A stretch of DNA of 64,000 nt from DATMAM01 sp035559995 (GTDB taxonomy: Bacteria; Desulfobacterota; Binatia; UBA9968): assembly GCA_035559995.1 (NCBI GenBank), contig DATMAM010000031.1, positions 1 to 64,000 of the forward strand, in the 5' to 3' direction. A program made the position numbers and the translations under genes. The notes below the pieces were generated by a model. That model did not search any database. It was not told where the DNA came from and worked only from the letters and a program-made list of their open reading frames with translations. Positions 24,698 to 34,146 of this stretch are shown here, in pieces; the first letter of the stretch is position 1; every line of letters starts with the position of its first letter.

Positions 24698-24916
24698 CGT
24701 TTCCTCCTCGTCCTTCGTGGACTCGGCGCGCCCGGGCGAGCCGTCACGGATTCTCCTAGACCATCCGCTGCCTGTCAACTGCAAGATGTCGCGGTTTCGC
24801 GCGAAAGCTCTTGCGGCAACGCAAAGCCGTCACAAGCCGCCGAGACAAAGCTCGAGACGCGAAACGCCGTGGCGCAGGTTGACAGCGCCCTGAAGCGCAC
24901 GCTATTTGTGAGGCCC

Positions 24917-26269
24917 ATGAAAACGCTCGCCGAGGAAATGGCAACGTGGATCGCAGCGCTCCGATACGAATCGCTACCGCCTGAGATCGTTCAAAAAACC
25001 AAGCTCGTTCTTCTCGACGCGGCCGGCTGCGCCCTGGGGGCGCTGAACGCCCCGCCGGTTCGGCTGGCGCGCCGAGTCGCCAAACGACAGGGCGGCAACC
25101 CGCTGGCGACGCCGATCGGCGCCGGCTGGAAGACTGCCACCGAGCACGCCGCGTTCATCAACGCGCTTGCGATCCGCTATCTCGACTTCAACGACTATAC
25201 CGACGTCGGCAATCACCCGAGCACCAACATCGGCGCCGCGCTGGCGGTGGCGGAAGCGTGCGGGCGCGGCGGCAAGGAACTTCTGCTTGCGATTGTGATC
25301 GCCTACGAGGTTCAGATGCGCATGCGCGACGCCTGCGTCGAGCAGAGGGACGGCTGGGACAACTCCACCCTGGAGCACTATTCCATGGCCGCGCTCGCGG
25401 GAAAGCTGCTCGGGCTATCGCCGGAGAGGCTCGCTCATGCGCTGGCGATCGCCGGCGCGCACGCCAACACGCTCGCCGAGGTCCGCCGCGGCCGGCTTTC
25501 GATGTGGAAGGCGGCCGCGGAAGCGATGAGCGCGAAGATGGGGACCTACGCCGCGCTGCTGGCCGAGGCGGGCGTCACCGGTCCGCTCGGCGTCATCGAC
25601 AGCGACTACGGCTTCGCCAAGCAGGTCGCGCGCCGATTTTCTCCCGCGCCGCTGCGGCGCCGCGACGGCAAATACCATATCGCGCGAAGCTGCATGAAAA
25701 TGTGGCCTTGCCTGTTCGTCGCGCAAGCGCCGATTGCGGCGGCGCTCGAGCTCTACGGGCGCGGCGTGCGCGCGCCCGAGATCGCCGCGGTCAGGATCGC
25801 GCTGAGCGATTTCGCCTACAAGCAGCAGAAGCGCTTTCAAAAGACCGGCGTCGCGACGCGCGAGGACGCCGACCACAGCGTGCCCTATTGCGTCGCGCGC
25901 GTTTTTCTCGACGGCAGGGTCTGGCTGCCGGAGTTCGAGGAGCATAAGCTCGCCGAGCCCGCCGTCGTAAGCCTCATGAAGAAGATCTCCTTTCGCCGGG
26001 ACCTCAAGCTTCCCGAGAGAATGGGCGCGGTGGTCGAGGTCGAACTTCGTGACGGGAGGCGCTTGCGCGCCCGGATGCCTTACGGCCCCGGCCACACGAA
26101 AAACCCCGTCGGCGAGACGGAGGTTGCGCGGAAGTTTTACGCCCTCGCCGGCGAGGTCCTGGGCGAGGAAAAGGCGCGCAGGGCGGCGGAGCTGATCCTG
26201 CACGCCGAAGAGCTGCCCGGCGTTTCGCCGCTCATGGCGGCTCTCGCCGCGCCGCCCAAAGTTCAGTAG
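24917..26269 (+). CDS. MmgE/PrpD-family protein (copy 1)
   Basis: A 450-residue two-domain protein of the MmgE/PrpD family (2-methylcitrate dehydratase, cis-aconitate decarboxylase, iminodisuccinate epimerase). Helical domain start: TKLVLLDAAGCALG; then LDFNDYTDVGNHPSTNIGAALAVAEA and MKMWPCLFVAQAPIAAA in the lid region. GAGG lies 4 bases before the ATG at 24917. The 24521-24916 part of the frame overlaps the divergent oxidase gene and is not coding. First of a + strand cluster; the next start is 14 bases on. It is divergent from the other six PrpD copies in the window. Confidence 0.85.
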   Translation: MKTLAEEMATWIAALRYESLPPEIVQKTKLVLLDAAGCALGALNAPPVRLARRVAKRQGGNPLATPIGAGWKTATEHAAFINALAIRYLDFNDYTDVGNHPSTNIGAALAVAEACGRGGKELLLAIVIAYEVQMRMRDACVEQRDGWDNSTLEHYSMAALAGKLLGLSPERLAHALAIAGAHANTLAEVRRGRLSMWKAAAEAMSAKMGTYAALLAEAGVTGPLGVIDSDYGFAKQVARRFSPAPLRRRDGKYHIARSCMKMWPCLFVAQAPIAAALELYGRGVRAPEIAAVRIALSDFAYKQQKRFQKTGVATREDADHSVPYCVARVFLDGRVWLPEFEEHKLAEPAVVSLMKKISFRRDLKLPERMGAVVEVELRDGRRLRARMPYGPGHTKNPVGETEVARKFYALAGEVLGEEKARRAAELILHAEELPGVSPLMAALAAPPKVQ

Positions 26270-26283
26270 AAAGAGAAACGACT

Positions 26284-28458
26284 ATGGCAGAACCATCTCA
26301 GGGCCAGCAGCCCGCGGCATCCTCTCTCGATCTCTCGCCGCTCCTTGCGCCGCGCGCGATCGCGGTGATCGGCGCGAGCGAGCGCGGCCACTACCCGGTT
26401 TCGATCCGCAGCAACCTGCTCCAGGCCGGCTTTCCGATGGAGTCGGTCTATCCGGTCAACCCGCGCCAGCGGCAGGTGTTCGGCGTGCCGTGCTTTCCCA
26501 GCGTGAAGGATATTCCGGGCGACGTCGATCTGGCGATGATCGTCGTGCCGCACGCTCTGGTCGCGAGCGTCGCCCGCGAGTGCGCCGAGAAAGGGGTCCG
26601 CGCCCTGTGCGTGATCAGCAACGGCTTTGCCGAAGTCGGCGAAGAAGGAAAGAAGAGACAGGAGGAGCTTGCCGCGATTGCCCGCGCGAACGCCATGCTG
26701 CTGCTCGGCCCCAACACGCTCGGGTTCATGTGCCCGCGCTCCAAAGCGCACCTCTGGTCCTCGCCGCTTCCCAAGACGTTTCGCCACGGGAGCCTCGCCG
26801 CGATCTTTCACAGCAGCGGCATGCTCAACTTGATCGTGCAGATGGGAAACCAGCGCGGCCTGGGCTTTTCCGTGGGGATCGCGCCGGGAAACGAGGCCGG
26901 GCTGAACCTGAGCGATTACCTGGCCTGGGCGATCGACGACCCCGAGACGCGCGCGATCGCGCTCGTGATCGAGTCGATTCGTAACCCGCGGAAGTTTCGC
27001 GCTCTGCTCGAGCGCGCCGCCGCGCTGCGCAAGCCGATTATCGCGCTTCGCCTGGGAAAATCGGCGCGCGCCCGCCGCTCGATCGCCTCCCACACGGGAA
27101 GCCTTGCCTCCGGCGGCGAAGCTTGGGACGCGCTCTTCGAGCAGACCGGCGTGATCCCGGCGAGCAATCTCGACGAGCTTCTCGAAGCCGCGGCCCTGGT
27201 GGTCTTTGCCGATCTGGCGCGGCTCGATTCCAATCGGATCGGCCTCATGACGATCTCCGGGGGCGATTGCAGCCTCCTCTCGGACATCTGCGACCGTAAC
27301 GGCCTCGCCCTTCCCGATCTCGACGCCGAGACGCGCGCGGCGATCGCGAGCGAGCTCGGAAAAGACTCTTTTTTGGGAAACCCCCTGGACGTCGAAGATC
27401 TCCTTACCTCGAAGCCCGAGGGCTTCTACCGCTCCCTGGAGGCCTTCGCGCAATCCCCCCAGTTCAGCGTTATCGGCTGCCGCCTCAACATCCCCGACAA
27501 GATCTCCGACCGCCTGCGCGAAGGCTATCGCGCCGTGGCCGATGCCGTTCTGAAGAGCGGCAAGCAGCTCGTTCTGTTCTCCCGCGCGAGCGAGCAGTTA
27601 AGCTCCGAGTGGTTCGAGTTCTTCTCCGCGCTCAAGGTCCCCTTTCTTCTCGAATACGAAAAAGGCCTGCGCTCGATCAGAAAAGCCGTGACCATGATCG
27701 AGACGTGGGCGGAGCGAGAAAGAGACAGGCGCGAGGCGGCGGAGCGGAGGGTCGGCGACGATAAAATCAAACAGAAGCTTGCCACGCGCCCGGCGGGCGC
27801 GCTGCGCACGGCGGAGCTGATCGAGCTTTTCGACCATTACGCGATTCCGTTCGTTCCGACGAAAATCGCGCACGCGCCGGCGGAAGCGGCGGCGCTGGCG
27901 GAGTCGCTCGGCTTTCCCGTGGTGCTCAAGATCGCCTCGGTCGACATCCCGCACCGAAGCGACATCGGCGCGGTGAGAGCGAACCTCAAAAATCCCCAAG
28001 AAGTGGAGTCGGCCTTTGCCGAGATCATGCAACGCGCCAAGACGGCCAAGCCCGAGGCCGCGATCGAGGGCATGATCGTGCAGCCGATGATCCAAGGGGT
28101 GGCCGAAGTGATCCTCGGCGTTTCGCGCGATCCCCAGCTCGGCCCGGTCGTTCTTCTCGGGAGCGGCGGTATCTTCGTCGAAATCATCAGGGACGCGGTG
28201 CTGAGACTTCCGCCGCTCACGATCCAAGAGTGCCGCCGCATGATCGACGCGCTTCGCGGCAAAAGCCTTTTGACCGGCGCCCGCGGCCGCCCCCCGGGCG
28301 ATACCGCGGCGCTGGCGGCCGCGATTCACTCCCTCGCGCAGCTGGCTTTGGACCTCCAGGACTCCATCGAGGAGATCGATCTGAATCCGGTCATCGTCCT
28401 TCCCGAAGGCCAGGGCGTCCTGGCCGTCGATGGCTTGGTCGTCACGCGGGCGGGCTAG
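26284..28458 (+). CDS. Acyl-CoA synthetase (NDP-forming), fused alpha/beta acetate-CoA ligase type (second copy)
   Basis: A 724-residue fused enzyme: CoA-binding domain (LLAPRAIAVIGASERG, 20-35), ligase domains with the phosphohistidine H270 in SHTGSL and the LGPNTLGFM loop (141-149), and a C-terminal ATP-grasp domain (DIPHRSDIGAVRANL; EEIDLNPVIVLPEGQG at the end). All key residues are present. It lies 14 bases after PrpD copy 1 and 18 bases before the TcuA-like flavoprotein, so it is part of one operon. It probably activates the acid made or imported by the neighbours. Paralogue of 6820-8931. Confidence 0.9.
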   Translation: MAEPSQGQQPAASSLDLSPLLAPRAIAVIGASERGHYPVSIRSNLLQAGFPMESVYPVNPRQRQVFGVPCFPSVKDIPGDVDLAMIVVPHALVASVARECAEKGVRALCVISNGFAEVGEEGKKRQEELAAIARANAMLLLGPNTLGFMCPRSKAHLWSSPLPKTFRHGSLAAIFHSSGMLNLIVQMGNQRGLGFSVGIAPGNEAGLNLSDYLAWAIDDPETRAIALVIESIRNPRKFRALLERAAALRKPIIALRLGKSARARRSIASHTGSLASGGEAWDALFEQTGVIPASNLDELLEAAALVVFADLARLDSNRIGLMTISGGDCSLLSDICDRNGLALPDLDAETRAAIASELGKDSFLGNPLDVEDLLTSKPEGFYRSLEAFAQSPQFSVIGCRLNIPDKISDRLREGYRAVADAVLKSGKQLVLFSRASEQLSSEWFEFFSALKVPFLLEYEKGLRSIRKAVTMIETWAERERDRREAAERRVGDDKIKQKLATRPAGALRTAELIELFDHYAIPFVPTKIAHAPAEAAALAESLGFPVVLKIASVDIPHRSDIGAVRANLKNPQEVESAFAEIMQRAKTAKPEAAIEGMIVQPMIQGVAEVILGVSRDPQLGPVVLLGSGGIFVEIIRDAVLRLPPLTIQECRRMIDALRGKSLLTGARGRPPGDTAALAAAIHSLAQLALDLQDSIEEIDLNPVIVLPEGQGVLAVDGLVVTRAG

Positions 28459-28476
28459 GAACGGTCGGAGATTTCG

Positions 28477-29940
28477 ATGAAGAGCGAAAGGACCGATGTC
28501 ATCGTGGTCGGCGGCGGCAGCGCCGCGTTCGAAGCCGCCGTCGCGGCGCGCCAAAACGGCGCCGAGAGAGTCGTCATGCTCGAGAAGGCTCCCGAGAGCG
28601 AGTTCGGCGGCAACGCCCGCTTCTCACACACCGGCTTTCGCTTCTGCCACCGGGGCGCCGAAGAAATCCGGGAGTTTATCCCGCAGGTCCCCGAGGCCGA
28701 ATTTCGCCGCATGCACATCCCGCCGTACACCGCCGAGCAGTTCATGGCGGATCTCAAGCGCGTCACGCAGGAGCGAATCGATAGCTTTTTGGCGGAGCTT
28801 TTAGTCAAGGAATCGAACGCCGGCGTTCACTGGATGCGCGAGCTGGGCATCAAGTGGGAGCCGGAGCGGTACGTCACGATCGACGGCCGCCACTATTTCG
28901 AGCCCGGCATGGTCGTCCATCCCGCGGGCGGTGTCGAGGGCGGGCTCGGGCAGCTCATGCAGTGGCGCGAGATCGCCGCCCGGCTCGGCGTCGAGATTCG
29001 CTTCGAGTCGCGCGTGTGTGCGCTTCACGGCAACGACCGCAAGGTGGAGGGCGTCCGCGTTTCCGCCGCCGCGGGCGAGTACGATCTTGTCGGCGCCGCC
29101 GTGATTCTTTGCAGCGGCGGCTTTCAGGCGAGTCCCGAGATGCGCGCCCGCTATCTGGGCCCGAACGCCGATCTCATGAAGGTGCGCGGCAGCAAGCACG
29201 ATACCGGCGAGGTGCTGCAGATGGCGCTGGCGCTCGGCGCGAAAGCCGCCGGCCACTGGCAAGGAGCGCACGCAACTCCGATCGATGCCAGATCTCCGGA
29301 GGTGGAAATCAGCGCGAAGGCGAATCGCTACTCGTACGTTTACGGCATCACGGTAAATTCGCTCGGCCAGCGCTTCTTCGACGAGGGCGAGGCGCGAAGC
29401 GCCTATACCTACGCCAAGACCGGCTGGGCCGTTTTGCGCCAGCCCGGAGCGATCGCCTATCAGATCTTCGACCGCAAGGCCTTCGGTCTCTTTCATCCCG
29501 GTTACCGCTTTGCCGAGCCGGTCGAGGCGGGGACGATTCCCGAGCTGGCGGAAAAGATCGGCATCGAGCTCGCGCTTCTCACGCATACGGTAGAAGCATT
29601 CAACAAGGCCGTGCGCGCCGACATCCCGTTCGATCCAACCCGGCTCGACGGCAAGTGCACCGCGGGCATCGCGCCGCCGAAGAGCAACTGGGCCGTCCCC
29701 ATCGACGAGCCGCCGTTTCGCGCCTATCGGGTGACCGGCGGCATCACGTTCACCTTCGGCGGGCTGCAAATCGACGGCGACGCGCGCGTGCTCAATACCG
29801 GGCTGCGGCCGATCCGCGGGCTCTACGCGTCGGGCGACATCGTCGGGCTGTTCTTTCACAATTACCCGTCGTGCAGCGGCCAGACCCGGAACGTCGTGTT
29901 CTCGCGGCTCGCCGCGAAACATGCGGCGAGGAGCGCCTGA
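28477..29940 (+). CDS. FAD-dependent fumarate-reductase-type dehydrogenase, TcuA (tricarballylate dehydrogenase)-like
   Basis: A 487-residue flavoprotein of the succinate dehydrogenase/fumarate reductase flavoprotein family. The FAD Rossmann motif DVIVVGGGSAAFEAA is at 7-21, followed by EKAPESEFGGNARFSH. The C-terminal GLYASGDIVGLFFHNYPS with SCSGQTRNVVFSRLAA matches the TcuA-type end. Tricarballylate dehydrogenase oxidises tricarballylate to aconitate, a substrate class of PrpD-type enzymes, which are adjacent. TcuA usually works with the Fe-S membrane protein TcuB, which is not seen here. It could equally be a 3-oxosteroid or other fumarate-reductase-like dehydrogenase. Confidence 0.78.
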   Translation: MKSERTDVIVVGGGSAAFEAAVAARQNGAERVVMLEKAPESEFGGNARFSHTGFRFCHRGAEEIREFIPQVPEAEFRRMHIPPYTAEQFMADLKRVTQERIDSFLAELLVKESNAGVHWMRELGIKWEPERYVTIDGRHYFEPGMVVHPAGGVEGGLGQLMQWREIAARLGVEIRFESRVCALHGNDRKVEGVRVSAAAGEYDLVGAAVILCSGGFQASPEMRARYLGPNADLMKVRGSKHDTGEVLQMALALGAKAAGHWQGAHATPIDARSPEVEISAKANRYSYVYGITVNSLGQRFFDEGEARSAYTYAKTGWAVLRQPGAIAYQIFDRKAFGLFHPGYRFAEPVEAGTIPELAEKIGIELALLTHTVEAFNKAVRADIPFDPTRLDGKCTAGIAPPKSNWAVPIDEPPFRAYRVTGGITFTFGGLQIDGDARVLNTGLRPIRGLYASGDIVGLFFHNYPSCSGQTRNVVFSRLAAKHAARSA

Positions 29941-29958
29941 GCGAAAACTGAGGCTCTC

Positions 29959-29979
29959 GGCCGAGCTTCAAACTCGGCC
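29959..29979 (+). promoter_or_regulatory. Intercistronic hairpin before PrpD copy 2
   Basis: GGCCGAG (29959-29965) and CTCGGCC (29973-29979) pair perfectly over 7 bp with a 7-base loop in the 65-base gap after the flavoprotein gene. No U-tract follows, so mRNA processing or stability is more likely than termination. Confidence 0.45.
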
Positions 29980-30005
29980 CGGCCGGCTCAAGCCATGGAG
30001 GTTTC

Positions 30006-31346
30006 ATGCAGCGTAACACGGAATTCGTCGCCCGCTTTGTGAGCGAGCTCCGGTACGAAAGCATTCCGCCCGAGGTGATCGAGCGCGCGAAGCGCCAGAT
30101 TCTCGACGTCATCGGCGTCGCTCTTGCCGGGAGCACGCAGGAGGTTGGCAAGATCGCCGCCAGGTTCGTCGAGCGCACCGGAGGAACTCCCGAGTGCACG
30201 GTTTGGGGAACGCCGCTTCGCTCCTCCGCGCCGCAGGCCGCTTTCGCCAACGGGATTTTTTGCCACGCGACGGACTACGACGACATGTGGCTCCCGGGCG
30301 CGCACCCGACGGGCGTGACATTCCCGGCGACCCTCGCGCTGGCCGAAAGCCTCGGCGCTTGCGGCCGGCGGCTGCTCGTCGCGCAAATCGCCGCCTACGA
30401 GATCATGGGCAAGCTTCACGCCTGTGCCGACAAGCGCGGCGGATGGCATCCGACCCCGGTGTTCGGCACCCTCGGCGCGGCGGCGGGGTGTGCGAAGCTT
30501 CTCGGCCTCGACACCTTGAAAACGCAGATCGCCCTGGGTATCGCCGCCTCGGAGGCGAGCGGCATTAGCCTTCACAGCGGCACGATGACCAAGCCGTTTC
30601 ACTCCGGCCACGGCGCGCGCAACGGTGTGGTCGCCGCGATGCTCGCCGCGGACGGATTTTCCGCGAACCCGAACGTTTTGGACGGCGCCTTCTTCGCGGC
30701 TTTCTTCGGCGAGCACCCCAACGCGGACTGGCAAATCACCGCGATGCTCGGCAACCCTTTTTATCTCGTGTCGCCCGGGATCGGCGTCAAGATGTACCCC
30801 AGCGGCTATCACCTGCATCATCCGTTCGAGGCCGCGCTCGAGCTGGTGAAGACGCACAACCTAACCGTAGAGAACATCGCCTCCGTCGAGCTGATCGTGC
30901 CGCGCCGCGGCCACTTCGATCGGCCCGTGATCCGCTCCGGTTTGGAGGGCAAATTCAGCTACCAGTACCACGTCGCGCTGGCGATCCTCGACCGCAAACT
31001 CGCGATCGAAAGCTTTCACGACGAGCGCGCGCTTGCGCGCGACGTCCAGGAGCTGTTGCGAAAAATGACCGTGCGCGTCGACCCTTCGATCCCGCTGAAC
31101 CCCGACATCGTCTATTACGTCGTCGCGATCAAGCTCGCCGACGGCCGCGAGGTGCGCGCGGCCCAGCCGCTGCCGCAAAGCCACTGGAGATATCCCCTGC
31201 CGCGCTCCGAGTGGGAGCGGAAATTTCGCGACAACGCGGCGCGCGTCCTCCAGGCGTCCGCGATTCAGCAGATCATCGATACGGTCGACCGTCTCGAGGA
31301 GCTCGCGAACGTCAAGGCGCTCGCGGACGCGCTTGCGCCGCGATGA
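30006..31346 (+). CDS. MmgE/PrpD-family protein (copy 2)
   Basis: A 446-residue full-length member. Landmarks: KRQILDVIGVALAG at the N-terminus, CHATDYDDMWLPGAHPTGVT (active-site Asp/His region), GTLGAAAGCAKLLGL, TKPFHSGHGARNGV and VKMYPSGYHLHHPFEAA. GGAGG precedes the ATG. It lies between the TcuA-like gene and PrpD copy 3 (52-base gap). The intact active-site region suggests a functional dehydratase, decarboxylase or isomerase of a di- or tricarboxylate. The substrate is not readable. Confidence 0.88.
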   Translation: MQRNTEFVARFVSELRYESIPPEVIERAKRQILDVIGVALAGSTQEVGKIAARFVERTGGTPECTVWGTPLRSSAPQAAFANGIFCHATDYDDMWLPGAHPTGVTFPATLALAESLGACGRRLLVAQIAAYEIMGKLHACADKRGGWHPTPVFGTLGAAAGCAKLLGLDTLKTQIALGIAASEASGISLHSGTMTKPFHSGHGARNGVVAAMLAADGFSANPNVLDGAFFAAFFGEHPNADWQITAMLGNPFYLVSPGIGVKMYPSGYHLHHPFEAALELVKTHNLTVENIASVELIVPRRGHFDRPVIRSGLEGKFSYQYHVALAILDRKLAIESFHDERALARDVQELLRKMTVRVDPSIPLNPDIVYYVVAIKLADGREVRAAQPLPQSHWRYPLPRSEWERKFRDNAARVLQASAIQQIIDTVDRLEELANVKALADALAPR

Positions 31347-31398
31347 CGGCTCCCGCGCCTTTCCACGACAACGGGCAAAGACCGCCGAGGAGACTCTC

Positions 31399-32760
31399 AT
31401 GCAAGAGAACCTGACCGAAAAGCTTGCCGCCTATATCGCCGGCGAGCGGCCCCGGCAACTGCCGCAATCGATCGTCGAGCGCGCCAAGACTCACATTCTC
31501 GATACCCTGGGCGCGATGATCTCCGGATCGACGCTCAAGCCGGGCCGGGTCGCCATCGAGTTTGTTCGCGCGCAAGCAGGGCCGCCCGAGGCGACCGTCG
31601 TCGCGACCGGCATAAAAACCGGCGCCATCCTGGCGGCGCTCGCAAACGCGATGACCGCGCACGCCGATGAGACCGACGACGCCCACTTCCCGACCGTGAC
31701 CCATCCAGGCTCCGTGATCTTGCCGTCGGCGCTCGCGATCGCCGAAAGAGAGCACCGCTCGGGCCACGAGCTGATCACGGCGGTCGTCCTCGGTTACGAC
31801 GTCATGTGCCGCCTGAACAAGGCGCTCGGGCGCGAGTGGATGAGCGAGCGCGGGATTCACGCGGGCTCGATCTCGTCGGTGTTCGGCGCGGCGGCCGCCG
31901 CCGGCCGGCTGCTCGGGTTGAACGCCGAGCAGGTCCGCTACGCGCTGGCGCTCGCCGGGACGCAGGCGTCGGGAATCAACACCTGGCGCCAGGATCCCGA
32001 GCATATCGACAAAGCCTTTTGCTACGCCGGCGCGCCGGCGCGAAACGGCGTCAGCGCCGCGTTGATGGTCCGGGCGGGGTTCACCGCCACGCCGACCGTT
32101 TTCGACGGCGAGGAGAACCTGTTCCGCGCGTTTTCCGAGCGCCCGCGGCCGGAGGAACTGCTGCAGGAGCTGGGAGCGCGCTTCGAGATTTCCGATACCA
32201 GCATCAAAAAGTACCCCGCCGGGCAGCCGATGCAGGCGACGCTCAGCGGCTATTTCAGCCTGGTGAACGAGCACGGCCTTGACGGGCTCGAACAGGTCCA
32301 AAAAATCGTCGTGCGCCTTCCCGACACCCAGGCGCGCACGATCAACGACCGGCACATGCCCGACGTCAACTGCCAGTACCTGCTCGCGGTCGCCATGTTG
32401 GACGGCAAGGTCGATTTCCAGAACGCGCACGATTTCGCGCGCATGCGCGATCCAAAGGTGCTCGAGCTCAAGAAACGGGTCGAGATCCGCGCCGACGCCG
32501 AGCTGACCGGGAAGTTTCCCGCCGTCCGCTCGGCGATCGTCGAGATCTTCACGACCGACGGGCGGCGCTTCGAGACTCTGGTGGAGCGCGTCCCCGGAGC
32601 TCCTTACAACCCGCTGCCGCCGGCGGAGGTCGAGGAGAAGTTTCTCTCGTTGAGCGCCCCGGTTCTAGGAGAAAGCCGCGCGCAGGCCGTCGCGCAGAGC
32701 GTGCGCGAGCTTGAAAAGATTGCCGACGTTGCCGCTCTTGCGGCCTCGCTCGGGAAGTGA
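31399..32760 (+). CDS. MmgE/PrpD-family protein (copy 3)
   Basis: A 453-residue member with AKTHILDTLGAMISG, TAHADETDDAHFPTVTHPGS (active-site segment), SSVFGAAAAAGRLLGL and IKKYPAGQPMQATL. It shares the HADETDD.H segment with copy 7 (40900), so those two form a subgroup. GAGGAGA fixes the ATG at 31399; the frame opens at 31333 inside the end of copy 2. The next gene is a group A binding protein 41 bases on. Its receptor and enzyme may share the ligand. Confidence 0.88.
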   Translation: MQENLTEKLAAYIAGERPRQLPQSIVERAKTHILDTLGAMISGSTLKPGRVAIEFVRAQAGPPEATVVATGIKTGAILAALANAMTAHADETDDAHFPTVTHPGSVILPSALAIAEREHRSGHELITAVVLGYDVMCRLNKALGREWMSERGIHAGSISSVFGAAAAAGRLLGLNAEQVRYALALAGTQASGINTWRQDPEHIDKAFCYAGAPARNGVSAALMVRAGFTATPTVFDGEENLFRAFSERPRPEELLQELGARFEISDTSIKKYPAGQPMQATLSGYFSLVNEHGLDGLEQVQKIVVRLPDTQARTINDRHMPDVNCQYLLAVAMLDGKVDFQNAHDFARMRDPKVLELKKRVEIRADAELTGKFPAVRSAIVEIFTTDGRRFETLVERVPGAPYNPLPPAEVEEKFLSLSAPVLGESRAQAVAQSVRELEKIADVAALAASLGK

Positions 32761-32801
32761 TTTGTTGTGACCGGAAGAAGTTATTATTCCTGGAGGTCTC
32801 T

Positions 32802-33929
32802 ATGACAATTCGAACAGTTCGAGCCTGGGTGTTAGGGGCGCTCCTGGTAAATATTTGTGCCAGCAGCGCGATCTACGCCGCTGCCGCGCCCGGCGTCCTC
32901 AAGGCAAAGCAGGAGGCCGAAGCGAAGGGATTTATCTTCGAAACCAGCCGTGACGAGATCATCGCCAAAGCCAAGAAAGAGGGAAAACTTCGCGTGTTAT
33001 CGTCGCTCGAGATCGAAACTCTCAAGCCTGTCTCGGAAGCCTTTAAAAGGAAATATCCATTTATTGATATTCGGGCAGAAGAGATCGCCGGCACGGACAC
33101 CTATCAAAGGATGCTTCTGGAGATGAAGGCGGGCACCGGCAGCGGTTGGGACGTCAACTATCTCACGACGGATTTTTACGACGATTATCTGCCGCATCAA
33201 AAGAAGTTCGATATTCTCGGCATGGCGCAGCACGGCGTGCTGCAGATTCCCCTCGGAATGATCGATCCCGTAAACCGTAACGTAGTATCCTATACCACCA
33301 GAACCCAGGTCACAGCTTACAATAAGAAGCTGATCTCGGAGGACAAGGTCCCAAGCGTGTGGGAAGATTTCCTCAAGCCCGAATTTAAAGGAAGAAAATT
33401 CGCGGTCGATATTCGTCCTCAGGAGGTAGCAAATTTGGTACCCGCTTGGGGACTCGAAAAGACCTTACAGTATGCGAAAGGGCTGGCGGCCCAGAATCCA
33501 ATCTGGATTCGCGGGCATTCCCGGGTCATTGCCGCGATGGCCGCGGGAGAATACGCCATGCTTCTCGGCGCCAACCTGAACAGTACAAAGAGGGCCATGG
33601 AGAAGGACAAAGCCAATGTTCTTGCCTATAAGCTGACAGAACCTATTCCGCTCCGGATCGGCGACCATGAAGCTGTTTACGCCAAAGCCGACTCTCCTTA
33701 TGCCGCCCTTTTGTGGTTGGAGTTCGTTGGCGGTCCCGAGGCGCAAAAAATAATCGAGCTCCAGTACAATGGCTCAGTTTTCTTCCCCGGCACAACCGCC
33801 CATCAAGCAACCCAGGGTAAGAAGGTTTCCATCATCGGCTGGGAGCACGCGCCGAAGCTTGAAGAGCTGCAAAAGAAAGTTTTCGAAACCTACGGCTTCC
33901 CGAAAGCCGAGCCGGTGGGAAAGAGGTAG
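32802..33929 (+). CDS. ABC transporter extracellular substrate-binding protein, group A
   Basis: A 375-residue periplasmic receptor. Signal peptide to about residue 27, then APGVLKAKQEAEAKGFIFET and DEIIAKAKKEGKLRVLSS, the long group A N-terminus. KRKYPFIDIRAEEI, VTAYNKKLI and KPEFKGRKFAVDIRP follow. GGAGGT lies 4 bases before the ATG. The codon choice is visibly more AT-rich than its neighbours. A 54-base stretch (33198-33251) is identical to part of the 54697 gene. It sits between PrpD copy 3 and the only ABC ATPase gene of the window. Confidence 0.87.
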   Translation: MTIRTVRAWVLGALLVNICASSAIYAAAAPGVLKAKQEAEAKGFIFETSRDEIIAKAKKEGKLRVLSSLEIETLKPVSEAFKRKYPFIDIRAEEIAGTDTYQRMLLEMKAGTGSGWDVNYLTTDFYDDYLPHQKKFDILGMAQHGVLQIPLGMIDPVNRNVVSYTTRTQVTAYNKKLISEDKVPSVWEDFLKPEFKGRKFAVDIRPQEVANLVPAWGLEKTLQYAKGLAAQNPIWIRGHSRVIAAMAAGEYAMLLGANLNSTKRAMEKDKANVLAYKLTEPIPLRIGDHEAVYAKADSPYAALLWLEFVGGPEAQKIIELQYNGSVFFPGTTAHQATQGKKVSIIGWEHAPKLEELQKKVFETYGFPKAEPVGKR

Positions 33930-33935
33930 CGGGCC

Positions 33936-33959
33936 GCTCCCGGAGCCGAAGCCGGGAGC
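33936..33959 (+). terminator. Strong hairpin after the binding-protein gene
   Basis: GCTCCCGG (33936-33943) and CCGGGAGC (33952-33959) pair perfectly over 8 bp with an 8-base loop, 6 bases after the stop codon. No U-tract follows. It may protect the 3' end of the receptor mRNA or partly terminate before the ATPase gene, which begins 187 bases further on. Confidence 0.5.
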
Positions 33960-34146
33960 GCAAAGTGCGCCGCTCGGCCATGAGCAGCGGCGCGTTGACG
34001 TTCGGATCTGCCGAGCTTAGCCCAAAGCTCTATGAGCGCCGTTTGACCTTCCGTTCTCGCTTTTTCTACATTGAGTCTGCTCGAAGAAGCTGGCCGGCAA
34101 AAGACCGCCAAAAAGCGTTCCCGCGGCTTGTCTTCTGCTCGCGCGA

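Noticed and set aside
26263..27453. Long minus-strand open frame opposite the acyl-CoA synthetase gene
   Set aside because: Antisense shadow; the + strand encodes intact CoA-binding and phosphohistidine motifs.
28801..29922. Minus-strand open frame opposite the TcuA-like gene
   Set aside because: No family features; shadow of the flavoprotein gene.
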